Assembly: GCA_026419785.1 (NCBI GenBank)
Contig: JAODTK010005805.1
Coordinates: 154,501 to 218,500, forward strand
Length of the DNA stretch: 64,000 nucleotides
From: Sclerodactyla briareus
Lineage: Eukaryota; Echinodermata; Holothuroidea; Dendrochirotida; Sclerodactylidae
Reading direction: 5' to 3'
This document shows, one piece after another, positions 12,582-23,784 of this stretch. The translations under genes were made by a program, and so were the position numbers. Numbering within the stretch: position 1 is the stretch's first letter; every line of letters begins with the position of its first letter. Under the pieces are notes generated by a model. The model searched no databases. It was not told the origin of the DNA and was given only the letters and a program-made list of their open reading frames with translations.

Positions 12582-13200
12582 TTAACAGAGTTGGGTTATT
12601 GCTTTTAGGCAGTTTCTGAAGGCATCAGAAGAGGTAGCACTAAGGGTGGCTTCCGGAAGATGATTCCATTTTTTCACAGATTCAACGAAAAAGGATTGAA
12701 TGTGCTGGGTTGAGGTGTGGTGTAAGACCATGTATTGTTCAAAGTTTGTGCGTCTAGTTCTACTGTTTGTGGTCTTGATGTAGCGGTTCGCGTCAATGTA
12801 AAATTTTCCGTGAATAATTTTATAAAAATGTTGTTAGTCTTTGATTCAGACGTCTCTCTTCAACTGATTCCCAGTTCAGGTCGGCCAACATGTCAGTGAC
12901 TGATCACTTGGAGGCATAATCGCCAGTCACAAATCTAACGTCGTTGTACTCTCTGTAAGATACTTATATTGGTCTTCGTACCTGGGTTTCATGCTGGGGA
13001 AGCATACTTTAGGTGTGGGTGTGGCTGGTCTATTGTTGTATAGAGGTTCTCTTTAACCTTTCGTGAGCAGTGGTTGAAATTCCTCTGGATGAAATTTAGA
13101 GCTTTGGTTGCTTTGGATGCCGGCAAGTTGGTCTGGCTGTCTCACTTCAGGTTGTTTTGGAGGATAATACCTAGGTATTGTCTTCTTTGACCTCAAGGGT
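12582..13200 (-). mobile_element. LINE fragment: C-terminus of a CR1/Jockey-type reverse transcriptase
   Basis: On the minus strand the segment ends with an intact frame up to a TAA stop at 12582-12584. Visible blocks are NRYIKTTNSRTRRTNFEQY, FFVESVKKWNHLPEATL and SSDAFRNCLK, the usual tail of CR1/L2/Jockey polymerases (aromatic-rich stretch, then W-N-x-L-P, then xxFxxxL). Farther right, in a different frame with one stop, are RRQYLGIILQNNL and SKATKALNFIQRNFNHCS, followed by KENLYTT, matching the YLG...KA...L.F..RN..HC blocks just before that tail. The catalytic palm with the DD motif is absent, so this is a 5'-truncated, inactive insertion. No target duplication was identified. Confidence 0.82.
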
Positions 13201-14850
13201 TTCTCCAAGCAAGAATATTTGGTGTTACCAGGACAGCGCTTCCTAGATATTCTAGAAAACCACCAATGACAATCTTGTGTACTCCCAGCATGTTGCAGTC
13301 ATAAACACAGGGATGTGCCCAGAAAATTCTTAGTGCTGGGTAAAAAATTGATCTTGAAGGACAGTGGGGAGCTTGAAAGTACTGTATTGTATGTAAGTTA
13401 AGGGGAAAGTGCCAGGTAATTGGGCTAATTGTCATGAGTCCCGGGTAAAATGCTGGAGTGCCGGGCACCACTGCCCGGTGCCGCCCAGGGTGGGCACATC
13501 CCTGTAAACAGTCTTATAGGTGGGACTACTTCACTCAGCTTATTGTGATGGGCGGTGATGAAACTGGTCGGCTTTTTAATTAGTATGATCATTTGGGGAC
13601 TCCAAGGGGGGTGGAAGGCGGTTCGCTCTGGGCGACTTTGCCTATGTGTTCAGTGGTCACCCTGCAATCTGGTAAATTGAAGGCTGTAATGGATGAATAT
13701 TGCACAGAATTTGGTATCCGGGTTTTCGACAGCTGGCTGAGTAAGTGTTATTTAGTGGACTTGAGGCAACCGAATGGAAGATATTCCAATATGACCCCCA
13801 CATTCACTCGATTATTTTGATGATTAATGTGAGTATATACTGGGAAAAGATATTTGAAGTGTTCTTATAATGTTTGATAAAAAACTTAGGGCACCTAACA
13901 TCTAAAGTTACATACCGAAAAGTTGATTTTTTCAAGCATGGTGAGCTTAACTAATCCAAATTGCCAGCGCATCTGCAGGCTTGATTAATACCCCACCACA
14001 TTTTGTTTGAAAATTTTTGATTGCTTGAAATTGGATATGAAAGTACAGACTTATTTCAATTCAGTTAACATTTGGCTCAAAGTTCACTATTAAGCTTCAG
14101 AACATTGTGTTAAGTGATTTTCTGGTAGGCACAGGACTTGCCTCAATTCCCTAAAAAAGACCTTCTCGTTTCGCAATATTTCTAACGTTGTATTTGGCGA
14201 GAAATCATAACCTTCGTGTATCAAGTACTGTAGCATCTCAGTGTTTGGCTAGTTGTGTTTCCCCTATCAGGGTCAGCTAAAGTTCATGTTATCGTACCAC
14301 TGCGTTACATACTTTAGAAATTCAATCATGACCCACCTTTAAAATGTGAATTGGAGCCTGGAAGTCTCAAGGTGTCTAATTATTCACATACTGTATCATG
14401 TAACACTATGTGAATTTGAAAGTGGGACTGATCACCAGTTGATAGTGCATTTTAAATGTCAACCCCCAGGGTCTGGCAACTCTATAGCCACTAATTTTCC
14501 CCTGCTGTTTTTAATATCGACCCGCAACCATATCACTCGGATTGGACCTCTAGGATCGGGAAATAGCTACAGGTTGCCACAAACGGGTGGGTTCTGAGTC
14601 TAGACCACTTGTTAAAAAAATGGGGAATTGGTGTTTAAAACCAGAAAGCCAAGAGGCTTGTGAGTCCTTGACTCTTTCTTACCACCTATAGCCATACAAA
14701 AAGGACAAAGAGTAGACTGGGTAATCCAGCTTCACTATGGGGCAACATAACATCCATTTTTTCCAACCAACGAATAGGGCTTCCCTTATACTCTTGAATA
14801 AAAACTTACACACTAATTTCAAGGTTTCAGACTGACCTCTGGTTGAACTA
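13201..14850. other. Non-coding stretch, nothing recognised
   Basis: No gene or named repeat. The part adjoining the LINE tail (13201-13480) might be further decayed LINE sequence but shows no recognisable polymerase block. Confidence 0.45.
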
Positions 14851-14859
14851 CACTGAACT

Positions 14860-17130
14860 CTGACGCTGAGCCAAACAATAGGGTTATTTACTTATTCATG
14901 GAGAACTCACATACCAAGTATAAGCTTCATCCATCCGGGGGGTGAGTTCTCGTGTTTACAATCCCAATGGGCCGATAATATTGACTTTTTCCTCACACAA
15001 ATTTTTTATTCTTGACGCCCCAAATTCACCCTCGACCTGAACCAAAAAGCCGATAGGGTTCTTGTACTCCCCATAAGAAAGGGAGTACAAGGATTTCAGA
15101 CTTTTGACCTCTGGTGACCTCAGATGACCTTTGACCTGACCCCAAACAATAGGGAATCATTAATCATCCATGAGGAACACACAAAACAAGTAATGAGGCT
15201 CAACTCATCCAGGTGGGGTTAGTTAGTGTGTTTCAGCCAAAATTAAGCCAAAATATCAATTTTTTTGACTATTTCCCTCATTTTCATCTTCAAAAATGAC
15301 GGGGTCCCACCCGATGTTCCCAGGGTCGATGTTCCCAGGGTTCGATGTTCCGCAGGTCTGATGTTTCCCCATGGTTCGATGTTCCCAGGGTCCGATGTTC
15401 CCCATGTCCGATTTCCTGTTTTTTTTGGTTATAATTTTAAATGATCCTGAGTTTACGAGGTTCGATGTTCCCAGGTTCGATGTTCCCAGGGTCCGATGTT
15501 TCCATCAGAACATTGAACCCTGGGAACATTGACATCGCCCCAAAATTACCGCCAAATCAAACAAAACCCGGACACAATGGGGTGTTTTTACTCCCCATGA
15601 GAGAGCGTTATGCCAAATTTCAGCTTGCTTGGAACCAACTGTTTTTGGCTTATTGTGTTTTACAAGGATTTCAGAATTTGGCCTCGTTGACCTCAGATGA
15701 CCTTTCACACCTACCGCCAAATAATAGGGATAAGGTACTCCCCATGAGAACACACAAAACCAAGTATGAGCTCAATTCACCTAGGTGGGGTTGAGTTAGT
15801 GTGTTTACAAAAGCCAAAATTATAGCCAAATAATCAATTTTTGACTATTTCCTCATTACTCCCAAAAATGACCCTCCATCAACCCGAACGCCAATGGGTT
15901 ATGTACCTCACCATACGAAGGCTACACACCAAATTTCCAGCTTGTTGGGAACTCAACTGTTGTTTTTTTCGACTTATTTATCGTGTTTACAAGGATTCAG
16001 GGAATTTGGCCTCTGGTGACTCAGACTGACGATTTTACAGTGACACCAAAACAATAGGGTATCATGTATCCATCATGGGGAACACACATACCCACGTATG
16101 AGCTCAAACCATCCAGGATAGGGATCATGTACTCATCATGGGGAACACACATACCCAGTATGAGCTCAATCCCATCCAGGATAGGGATCATGTACTCATC
16201 ACGGTGAACATGCATACTACTATGAGCTTCATCCATCTAGGTGGGGTGGGGTATCGTTTTTTTACAAGCCAAAATTGGCCAAATATCAACTTTTCACACA
16301 TTTTCCATTTTTGACCAAAATTCACCCCCGACCAGAACTAATAACAAAAGGGTTCCTGTACTCCCCATGAGGAAGCCACACACAAAATCTCAACCTGATC
16401 AGACCAATCATTTTGGACTTATCGTGTTCACAAGGTTTTCCAGACTGACTGCTGGTGACCTCAAATGAACTCTGCACCTGACCCCAAAATAATAGGGATC
16501 ATGTACTCATCATGGGGAACACACATACCAAGTATGAGCTTCATCCATCCAGGTGGGGTCGAGTATCGAGTTTTACAGCCAGCGTCATACACATTACACA
16601 GACACTGTCATGACTGCATAGATTCCTCTGACTTCATCAAGAATCAAAAATGATATTTGGAGCAGTTTTAGCTTGTGAACATGATAAGTCATCCATCCCT
16701 ATGGGTAGGTGCAGCATGTATATGGTCTCCATAATTGAGAACATGGTCTTTCGGTCAGATCAGAGGTTCACCATATAGGAGCCCATTGGACTTATTCCTG
16801 CTTACAAGACTTGGAGCTCTGTTGACCTCAGGACCCGACCCTCCAATAGGGTTCCATATATTCATCATGGAAACATATATATATATAATTACATACCCAT
16901 CTAGCTTCACCCACCTATATAGTCTGGTTGACTTAGGGGTTTCCGAGATGTCTGATATACTGCCAATATCACTCTTCCAACTGTTTTTCCCCCTAAAAAT
17001 TACCCAATCTCTCCAAAATCAACAGGGTTTCTTGTCTCTCCCATGAGAAGAGTCTGTATTCAAAATTACATTTCCACCATGCCAACCATCTAGAACTCAT
17101 GCTGTTTCATAATAATTCAAACTTTGACCT
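14860..17130 (+). repeat. Satellite field of the 320-bp dimeric family, diverged and interrupted
   Basis: Repeated phrases AATAGGG..CATGTACTCATCATGGGGAACACACATACCAAGTATGAGCT, GGTGGGGT.GAGTT, GTGTTTACAA and GACCTCTGGTGACCTCAGATGACC occur in order several times (starts near 14877, 15149, 15723, 16053, 16490, 16852). A sub-block of about 66 bp is locally triplicated at 16053-16225. The field is interrupted by the foldback minisatellite at 15303-15531. Same family as 37520-39950 but with lower unit identity, so probably older. Confidence 0.85.
15303..15531. repeat. 16-bp foldback minisatellite (GTTCCCAGGGTCCGAT), copy 1
   Basis: About eight head-to-tail copies of a 16-bp unit (CGATGTTCCCAGGGTC and variants) separated by an AT-rich spacer around 15417-15440. 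At the end comes an inverted stretch (AACATTGAACCCTGGGAACATTG) that can pair with the direct units. The same unit and the same foldback layout recur at 53475-53700. No coding content. Confidence 0.8.
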
Positions 17131-17656
17131 CTGCCTCAGATAACTTCTGACCTTACTAAACCAATGGAGACCGATGTACTACTATGGTAAGTGGGGAACA
17201 GACCAGGATCATAAGCTCCGTCAACTTGGAGCGGGGCACCTACATCATTTGAATCTCCCCCAGCCCACTGACATGTACATTGCGGGCCATGTCCCCATCT
17301 CGAGAACCCCTGTTTCAGGGGGAGTCTGTTGGGGCGAGGGTGAGGCGGGTGTCTGAGCTTAGGACCCTGCATGATGGCTATGTCAGGCAAAACCTTGTGG
17401 AACTCGTGGGCAGTTTTGAAAAACTCTGCTGGCCTTGCTGCCATAGGCATGTATGTATAGCCTAACACTAGTTGATGGGAATGTTTCTACTCTTTTTTTT
17501 GGGGGGGGGGGGCATTCATACCAGCTAACTGGGGTTAGAATTGTCCACTGTGGCATGATTCTCATGATTCATCTCTCATCAAAACCTATTGAAGCAACCA
17601 TTCTAATGTGGTACAACTCACATTTTCCATCCGTGAATCATTTGCAGCCTGAGAAA

Positions 17657-17798
17657 ATGAAGGGTATCCTCCAATGTCACTCCCTGCAGAGTCTGATGCT
17701 CAGTACCCCTGTTGGACCTGTGAGGGTAACTGGCTGCAGTCTGGGGGTTCATGAAGTCAGACTGACACCTAGCAGCACCGCTTCCCTGCGTACATGGG
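17657..17798 (+). CDS. MGMT: MGMT coding exon 1
   Basis: Opens at ATG 17657 (AAAATGA, adenine at -3), in frame through CHSLQSLMLSTPVGPVRVTG, where relatives have xxTTLDSPLGxLxLSGC, then CSLGVHEVRL, and ends before GTAAGAG. An alternative reading uses the acceptor-like TCCCTGCAG ending at 17689, with the start codon in an unseen upstream exon. The in-frame ATG and the shared cysteine upstream of the block make the first reading my choice. A direct duplicate of most of this exon follows at 17815-17915. Confidence 0.82.
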
Positions 17799-20700
17799 GT
17801 AAGAGACTGCTGTAATATCCTCCAGTGTAACCTCCTGCAGAGTCTGATGCTCAGCATGCCTGTTGGAATGTGAGGGTAACTGGCTGCAGTCTGGGGGTTC
17901 ATGAATCAGACTCACAGAATGTCAAAGGATAAATGTTAACGAGCTCATTTTATGCAGCCTTCATAGACAATTTTAATAATTTTTCATAAGTTCACTCTTA
18001 GCATAATTTGAGTAGGGCGTGCCACCCACACATAGGTGTCATGGTCCATGCCAGAGTTAGGGGGTGGTATCCACACATAGTGTCATGGTCCATGCATAGG
18101 TAGGGAGGTGGTGCCACCCACAAATAGGTGTCATGGTCCATGCAGAGGTAGGGGGTGGTATCCACACATAGTGTCATGATCCATGCAGAGGTAGGGGAGC
18201 TATCCACACATAGGTGTCATGGTCCATGCAGAGGTAGGGTGTGGTATCCACACATAGTGTCATGATCCATGCAGAGGTAGGGGAGCTATCCACACATAGG
18301 TGTCATGGTTCATGCAGAGGTAGGGGGACCTATCCACACATAGATGTCATGGTTCATGCAGAGGTAGGGGGACCTATCCACACATAGGTGTCATGGTTCA
18401 TGCAGAGGTAGGGGGACCTATCCACCCATAGATGTCATGGTTCCTGCAGAGGTAGGGATTGTCACCCACAAATAGGTGTCATGGTCCATACAGAGGTAGG
18501 GGGTGCTACCCACACATAGGTGTCATGGTTCATACAGTGGTAGGGGGTGATACCCACACATAGGTGTCATGGTTCCTGCAGAGGTAGGGAGTGCTATCCA
18601 CACATAGGTGTCATGGTCCATGCAGAGGTAGGGGGTGCTACCCACACATAGGTGTCATGGTCATGCAGAGGTAGGGAGTGCTATCCACACATAGGTGTCA
18701 TGCGTCCATGCAGAGTTAGGGAGTGCTACCCACACATAGTGTCATGGTCCATGCAGAGGTAGGGGGTGCTACCCACACATAGGTGTCATGGTTCATGCAG
18801 AGGTAGGGAGTGCTACCCACACTAGGTGTCATAGTCCATTCAGAGGTAGGGGGTGCTACCACACATAGGTGTCATGGTCCATGCCAGAGGTAGGTGTGGT
18901 ATCCACACATAGGTGTCATGGTTCATGCAGAGGTAGGGGGTGGTATCCACACATAGGTGTCATGGTTCATGCAGAGGTAGGGGAGCTATCCACACATAGG
19001 TGTCATAGTCCATTCAGAGGTAGGGGGTGGTATCCACACATAGGTGTCATGGTCATGCAGAGGTATGGGGTGCTACCCACACATAGGTGTCATGGTCCAG
19101 GCAGAGTTAGTCAATACCTACATTCTACGCAATCCACCTAAAATGTACCCTCCCTGGGATGTAGGCGATGGATGTGAGATTCTGTGGTACGGTAAGAGGT
19201 GGGATTATGGCCTCAACGCTCCTCGGGGTATTCCAAAATTTGACTACATGCAGTGTGTCAAAAGAATCAAAGGTGACAATAGAGGGACCATTTATTGGAG
19301 TGAATATGGTATCTTCACTCATCTTTATAGGGTGGTAACCATACTAGAGGAAAAAGGGAAAGCGAGGCTGGTGTAAAACCCCTCGAACTTACCCTGCATT
19401 GGATGGAGCAGTTCTTTAGAGATGCCCGCAGTGTCAAGACTATTCCTCTACCACCGATGCACACTGGTCTCGACCCAGGTGAGAATGAGGAAAATTTACA
19501 AGAAGATAAACATAGTGCTGGGGGATATATTCTTCCAATCTCGTGTGTACCGTACATACATGTTCACAACTGGTGAAATGTGTTCAATCGGCCCCAGAAA
19601 TTGTCCAAAACAGCGGGCCCTTCAGCGGCCATAGTAATACTTCCACCTTTATTACTGTCATGCATTTGGTAGTGGTTATGCAAAGCGCCCTTGCTTCTCA
19701 ACATTTGGCGCTCCACTAGTAATCTTCTCTTCTGCAAGGTTATTCTGAAATGGAATATTTCGGAATAACTCTTGGTTTTTGAATTGATTGTATCGAATTG
19801 TCACCAGGTTCATCTGGTAGTTCCAAAGTCACAACTTGAAGTCAGAAAGAACGCATTACATCTTGTATGTTCGGTATATACACGATCGAAAGAACGCACC
19901 AATGAAAGGGTCAGGTGGCGATTGCGGCGATCAAGCAATGAAGTGCTTTAGACCATATAATGGTCTTTGGGTAGAGGATCATTGGAGGTGTTTTCAGCTC
20001 AAACCAGCTATGCTGGTTGAGCTATTGTGATGCCCATGTCACTCTATCTATCTATCTATCTATCTGTCTATCCTCTTATCTATCCAGTCTGTAAACTTTT
20101 ACTTTTTGGGCCACAAAATGTTCGTGCTTTGATGAATCTGACCAGACTTGGTCACAATGACTGACGGGTCATCGTTGACCACCTGAAGGTCAAGGTTAAA
20201 TGGCATTAAAGGGGCACAATGGGCCAATAAGTGAAAAATTGCAAAACGCTACTCCTACAAATTTTGGTGCACAGTGCTGATGTTCAGTCATAATGATGGT
20301 CTATGAGCCATACTTTTGGGGTGTTCAGGAATTTTTGATCCAAGGTCCCACTTGGGCCCGAGGGCCCATTTCCTGAAATTTCACACAATGGTACTTAAAA
20401 CAACTGGCCCACATCCTCCCAAGAGCTGCATTAGTTTTTTTTTTTTTTTTCTTCAAAGTTACATGTAATGTTTCTTGGGTAGAGGGTCATTGGGGGTGTT
20501 CAGGAATTTCAGGCCCAGGGCCAAGTTGGGGCCAAAGGGCCCATTATTTGAAATACCACAAAATATTGTATCTCCTTTAAATTTAGTTTTACAGTGCTGA
20601 GAGTTCATTTCATGAAATTTCACACAATGGTACTTGAAATGTATCTCCTCCCACAAGCTTAATTGATTTTCTCAAAGTTCCATGTAATGGTCTTTAGGTA

Positions 20701-21869
20701 GAGGCAGGCCATTAGGGGGTGTTCAGGAATTTTAGGACGAGGGCCTGGTTTGGGCCCTAGAGCCCATTATGTGGAATCATGCAGAATGCTTCTCCTTTTA
20801 CAAAGTTTAGTGCACAGTGTTGATGATCATATTGATGGTTACAGCGGTACCCTCAGGGTGTTCAGGAATTTTTGATCCAAGGTCCCACTTGGGCCCGAGG
20901 GCCCATTTCCTGAAATTTCACACAATGGTACTTGAAAAGCACCTCCTCCCACAAGCTTCTAATGATTTTCTTCAAAGTTACATGTAATAGTGCTTGGGTA
21001 GACGGCCATCAGGGATGTTCAGGAATTTTGGGCCGAGGGCCCATTATAGGAAATACCGTAAAATTTTGTATTTCCTACAAATTTTATTACACATTGCTGA
21101 TATTCGGTCGAAATGATGGTCTAATAGCTGTTCCTTTGGGTCCCACTTGGGCCAGAGGGCCCATTCTATGAAATGCACCTCCTCCCACAAGTGGTAAACT
21201 GCTGAGGCGTTTATCCTTCCCCACTGTTACTATCATTTGATATCAAAAGGGTCTCGATTACCGAAAGACCACATTCACAAATTTTAGTTCAAGCATAAAT
21301 TATTGCAAATTTGACCTCATCGTCTACATCCACTGAGTTTTGTTAGAATCTAACAAACTTCAGGGAAAATCATGAAGATCATGCAAATCAGCAGGTTGCA
21401 GTACCTTGAAAGGTGATGTCCTCTTCGAAACTCAAAAGACATGTGTGCCAAGTTTGGCTCAATCGGACAATATCCCATTTTCAAACACAAGATTATAGTT
21501 AAGCGGGGATAGAATAATAAATGAAAAATGTTTTACGGTATTTCAATGGCATTGCACTATTACTTCTTCACAAATAATTTGTCTAATTCCTACTCTTTCA
21601 GATTCCTTCATCGGTAAGGTATTGGACACGCTGGCTCATTGACGTTCCTCCCGGTGAGACCGTCTCCTACAAGGAGCTGGCAGTGATGGCTGGCAATCCA
21701 AAGGCAAGTCGGGCGTGGGTACAGCAATGAGGATGAACAAGATGCCGCTGATGGTTCCTTGCCACAGAGTGATCAAAAGTGACGGTACTATTGGCAACTA
21801 CATGTCGGGGAAGGCAGTGGCTCTGAGAGGTGGTTGCTTGACCATGAGGGTGTCACCGTGAAGGGATAA
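17657..21869 (+). CDS. MGMT: MGMT: methylated-DNA--protein-cysteine methyltransferase, complete three-exon gene
   Basis: Suicide DNA-repair protein that transfers alkyl groups from O6-alkylguanine to its own cysteine, acting in the nucleus. Coding exons are 17657-17798, 19331-19478 and 21602-21869, about 186 codons, a normal length for the family. The first carries the N-terminal LSTPVGPVRVTGC block, the second the LHWMEQFF..IPLPP.H block, and the third the whole catalytic half with VSYKEL, AGNPKA, a helix-turn-helix arginine segment, the hinge asparagine (NKMPLM), the active-site VPCHRVI, IGNY and a DHEG end. The junction between exons two and three is phase-consistent (CCAG then ATTCC gives P-D-S). 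The third exon has three frame breaks, which I attribute to sequencing error. No promoter or upstream non-coding exon was recognised; the 3' end is set by TAA at 21867-21869. Confidence 0.9.
17815..17915 (+). pseudogene. Tandem duplicate of MGMT exon 1, broken
   Basis: About 100 bases nearly identical to 17664-17765, offset by 151 bp. It keeps the acceptor-like CCTCCTGCAG and the AGTCTGATGCTCAG start, but relative to the first copy it has lost two bases after GTTGGA and one in the GAA-GTC codon pair. The duplicated exon therefore shifts frame twice, and its donor site is not preserved. It lies inside the following intron, so skipping it would leave the gene intact. Confidence 0.82.
18003..19107 (+). 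repeat. 44-bp VNTR, about 25 units, within the MGMT intron
   Basis: Head-to-tail array of a 44-bp unit centred on CACACATAGGTGTCATGG, then CCATGCAGAGGTAGGGGGTG. Period measured between clean neighbouring units (for example 18511 to 18555) is 44. Units differ by substitutions (GTGCTA, GTGGTA, GAGCTA, GACCTA) and by one-base losses. Several variant types recur in blocks, suggesting local re-amplification. Reading frames across it encode a repetitive HRCHG-like peptide only because of the repeat. Confidence 0.95.
19331..19478 (+). CDS. MGMT: MGMT coding exon 2
   Basis: Follows a good polypyrimidine acceptor (CTTCACTCATCTTTATAG) and ends CCCAG before GTGAGA. Visible peptide blocks are LHWMEQFFRDARSVKTIPLP and MHTGLDP, aligning with the LNAYF..P..IEEFPVPALHHPVF region of vertebrate MGMT. 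An alternative acceptor at 19348-19349 would fit the phase left by exon 1 exactly. The 19331 start needs a one-base correction in exon 1, so the 5' boundary is the least certain point of the gene. Confidence 0.82.
20042..20085. repeat. (TATC)n microsatellite
   Basis: Six perfect TCTA steps followed by imperfect ones, at the left end of the next tandem array in the MGMT intron. Confidence 0.9.
20090..21195 (+). repeat. Complex tandem array with GGGCCC palindromes in the MGMT intron
   Basis: Repeated phrases GTGTTCAGGAATTT (near 20321, 20495, 20719, 20858, 21015), GGGCCCATT and ACACAATGGTACTT. Two unit types alternate: one with GATCCAAGGTCCCACTTGGGCC (20321 and 20858, 537 bp apart) and one with GGCC.AGGGCC.AGTT.GGGCC. 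A related fragment starts as early as 19960. Unit spacing varies from about 140 to 225 bp. No coding function. Confidence 0.85.
21602..21869 (+). CDS. MGMT: MGMT terminal exon with the active site
   Basis: Acceptor CCTACTCTTTCAG. Blocks in order: DSFIGKVLDTLAH, VPPGETVSYKELAVMAGNPK, then the helix-turn-helix arginine segment, then MRMNKMPLMVPCHRVIKSDG, IGNY, WLLDHEG and a TAA stop shortly after. The acceptor cysteine in PCHRV, the hinge asparagine and the closing His-Glu are all present. Three frame breaks are visible: near 21642 (one base extra or two missing after GCTCAT), near 21713 (one missing in GC-GTGGGT) and near 21829 (one missing in AGAG-GTGG). In vertebrates an intron splits this region just before GNPKA; here the two parts are one exon. 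Confidence 0.93.
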
Positions 21870-23180
21870 TCCGGAGGCAGACGTCGATCACGGAACTCTC
21901 TATGATTCGGACGAGTTATGACCTGAGAGTGTATGACTGATCTCGGAGTGTGGATTATTGTCAAAAGAGAAATCAAGTGGGAGATGTTTTGTCTTGGGAG
22001 AATGGTTCAGGTATCAGGAAATAACTAATGGAAAATTTTCCTCAACTAGTTGTATCTCTATCCAGATTAGGCTAAACTGAGTGTTCATTTAGCAGGTATA
22101 ACACTCCAACACATGAGACAGTACTTATATGCGCATAAGCCATAGCACTGGCAACTCTCTATGATATGGCCAACAAAGCGGAGGGTTTTGACCCCAAAAG
22201 AAGGGTAGTTGCGCTTTATATGAAAACTGTCTAAATATTACAAAATTTAAAATGGACACCAGAAAAAACTATTAGCTGGTATTCTCTGCCAGACATACCG
22301 TTACCACACCTTACCTTGTTGAATGGGGAGGTTAACTTTTACTCGAGATCGCTCGAGGCCATTTTTTCTGGCATCGGTCTCGACCTCGGAAGCAAATGCC
22401 TCGGCCTCGTGGCTCCCGGCATCAGAAAGTTGGTTGAGGCGGGCCGAGGCCAGACAAGTCAACTTCCAAATTCGGTAACAAAAAATACTTTACAAAAGTT
22501 GTGAGTTTTGTTTCCAACAAATTTCTTAGAAGACACTGCCAGGTTGTACCCAAGCATTCTTATGAGCTCAAACATACATTTCCAAATGTGTCTATCTGAA
22601 TGGGTTTTTAATGGTGAAACATATGTGTCAACTTCTATGCGTACAATGTTCAGCTGATTGAATATTCATGAAAGTATAGGCCCATGGGTATGTTACCAGA
22701 AAGTTATGAGGCAAATAAATCGGAGAGTTTACAAGAATTCTCTGGGATAGTGTATCCTATCCAATCACGATGCTCATTCCCTAATCCCTATCAGTCACAC
22801 TCACACATATCAAGAATGATGTAATACATTCATTTTGGTGCTACAAATTTATGGCAGTAATATGGCTGTATGTCGATCAATAATAAAGCACCATATAGGC
22901 ATGTATCAAATCGTATAGAACTAAGACTATTGTTAACTGCATGATGAGCAACTAACGCCAGTCATGATGTCTCTCTGTTCATTAGTTTGTTCAACGTCTC
23001 TTTATGATCAGGTTTGAAACATGGTGGATGGCTGCCCCTCGCTGAGGCAGAATCAGAACAGGTGTGCATTTTTCTGTAGCAAGATTAAATCTCAATTAAA
23101 TCAAAATAAATAGTCTATCCAAGTATTTTTTCACAGCCCTCCTCATTGAGCTCATCTGTGAGAGAGATTTGTTTATATAA
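21870..23180. other. MGMT 3' flank, with a GAGGCC hexamer patch
   Basis: No gene recognised. 22345-22450 is an imperfect run of GAGGCC/CTCGGC units, with self-complementary GCTCGAGGCC steps. No clear polyadenylation signal could be assigned to MGMT. Confidence 0.5.
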
Positions 23181-23784
23181 CTATATCCCAGCGACACTGG
23201 AAGTGTCCAGGGATATTATGGTTTTGGGTGTGTAGCCGCCGTCGGAAACTTTAGGCGTTAGCGCAATAACTCTTTATTTCAAAAAAAATTCCATGATCTG
23301 AACTTGGCACACATGTCAGCCACATGGTGAAATCTCGAATGAGTTCGAAAGTGGGCACCACTGCAATGCTGGTGGCCGCTAATTTGCATAATGTACGCGA
23401 AAATTTTCAAGTTAGTCGGATTTGAACGAAACTTGGTGGGTAGGGACTATAGTTGATCCCGAAAAATGTGGGGTCATTTCAAGGTCATCGAAGGTCAAAT
23501 TTGCAAAATTTATGCGATTCTCCAACTTCGTCAGATTTGAACGAACTTGGTGAATGGGGGCTGCATCTGTTCCTCACAAAGTTAGGAGTCATTTCAGAGC
23601 CACTGTGGGTCAATCTGCATAATTCATGTGCCTAATAACTTCCATGAATTACAACAAAACTTGGAAGTTTATCTTGGTTTCTGACCAAAATGGGGACTTT
23701 ATGGGGTGTCAGATAGTTCTTTCCAATGATTGCTCAAAAGCGGGGATATACACGTGGGCGGTTTACCCGCCTACACATGTCTAG
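23181..23784 (+). mobile_element. Helitron-like non-autonomous element, copy 2 (best ends)
   Basis: Starts CTATATCCC, with nested inverted repeats at the 5' end (ATATCCC...GGGATAT around GACACTGGAAGTGTC). Ends GGCGGTTTACCCGCCTACACATGTCTAG followed by T. The GGCGG/CCGCC stem about 10 bases before CTAG and the T after it are Helitron-like. Inside are repeated modules of the form GTCAGATTTGAACGAACTTGG..ATGGGG and TCATTTC..GGTCA. No protein is encoded. Shares both termini with the copies at 5190 (plus), 32493, 34418 and 48146 (minus). Confidence 0.68.

Noticed and set aside
18003..19107. CRISPR-like array of regular repeats
   Set aside because: Head-to-tail 44-bp units without unique spacers, in a eukaryotic intron; a minisatellite.
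18869..19141. Open frame with repeated HRCHG peptide
   Set aside because: Product of the 44-bp VNTR, with no start context and interrupted by unit indels; not a gene.
19141..19330. Open plus-strand frame between the VNTR and MGMT exon 2 (about 60 codons)
   Set aside because: Not part of the MGMT family sequence and followed by a good acceptor; read as intron.
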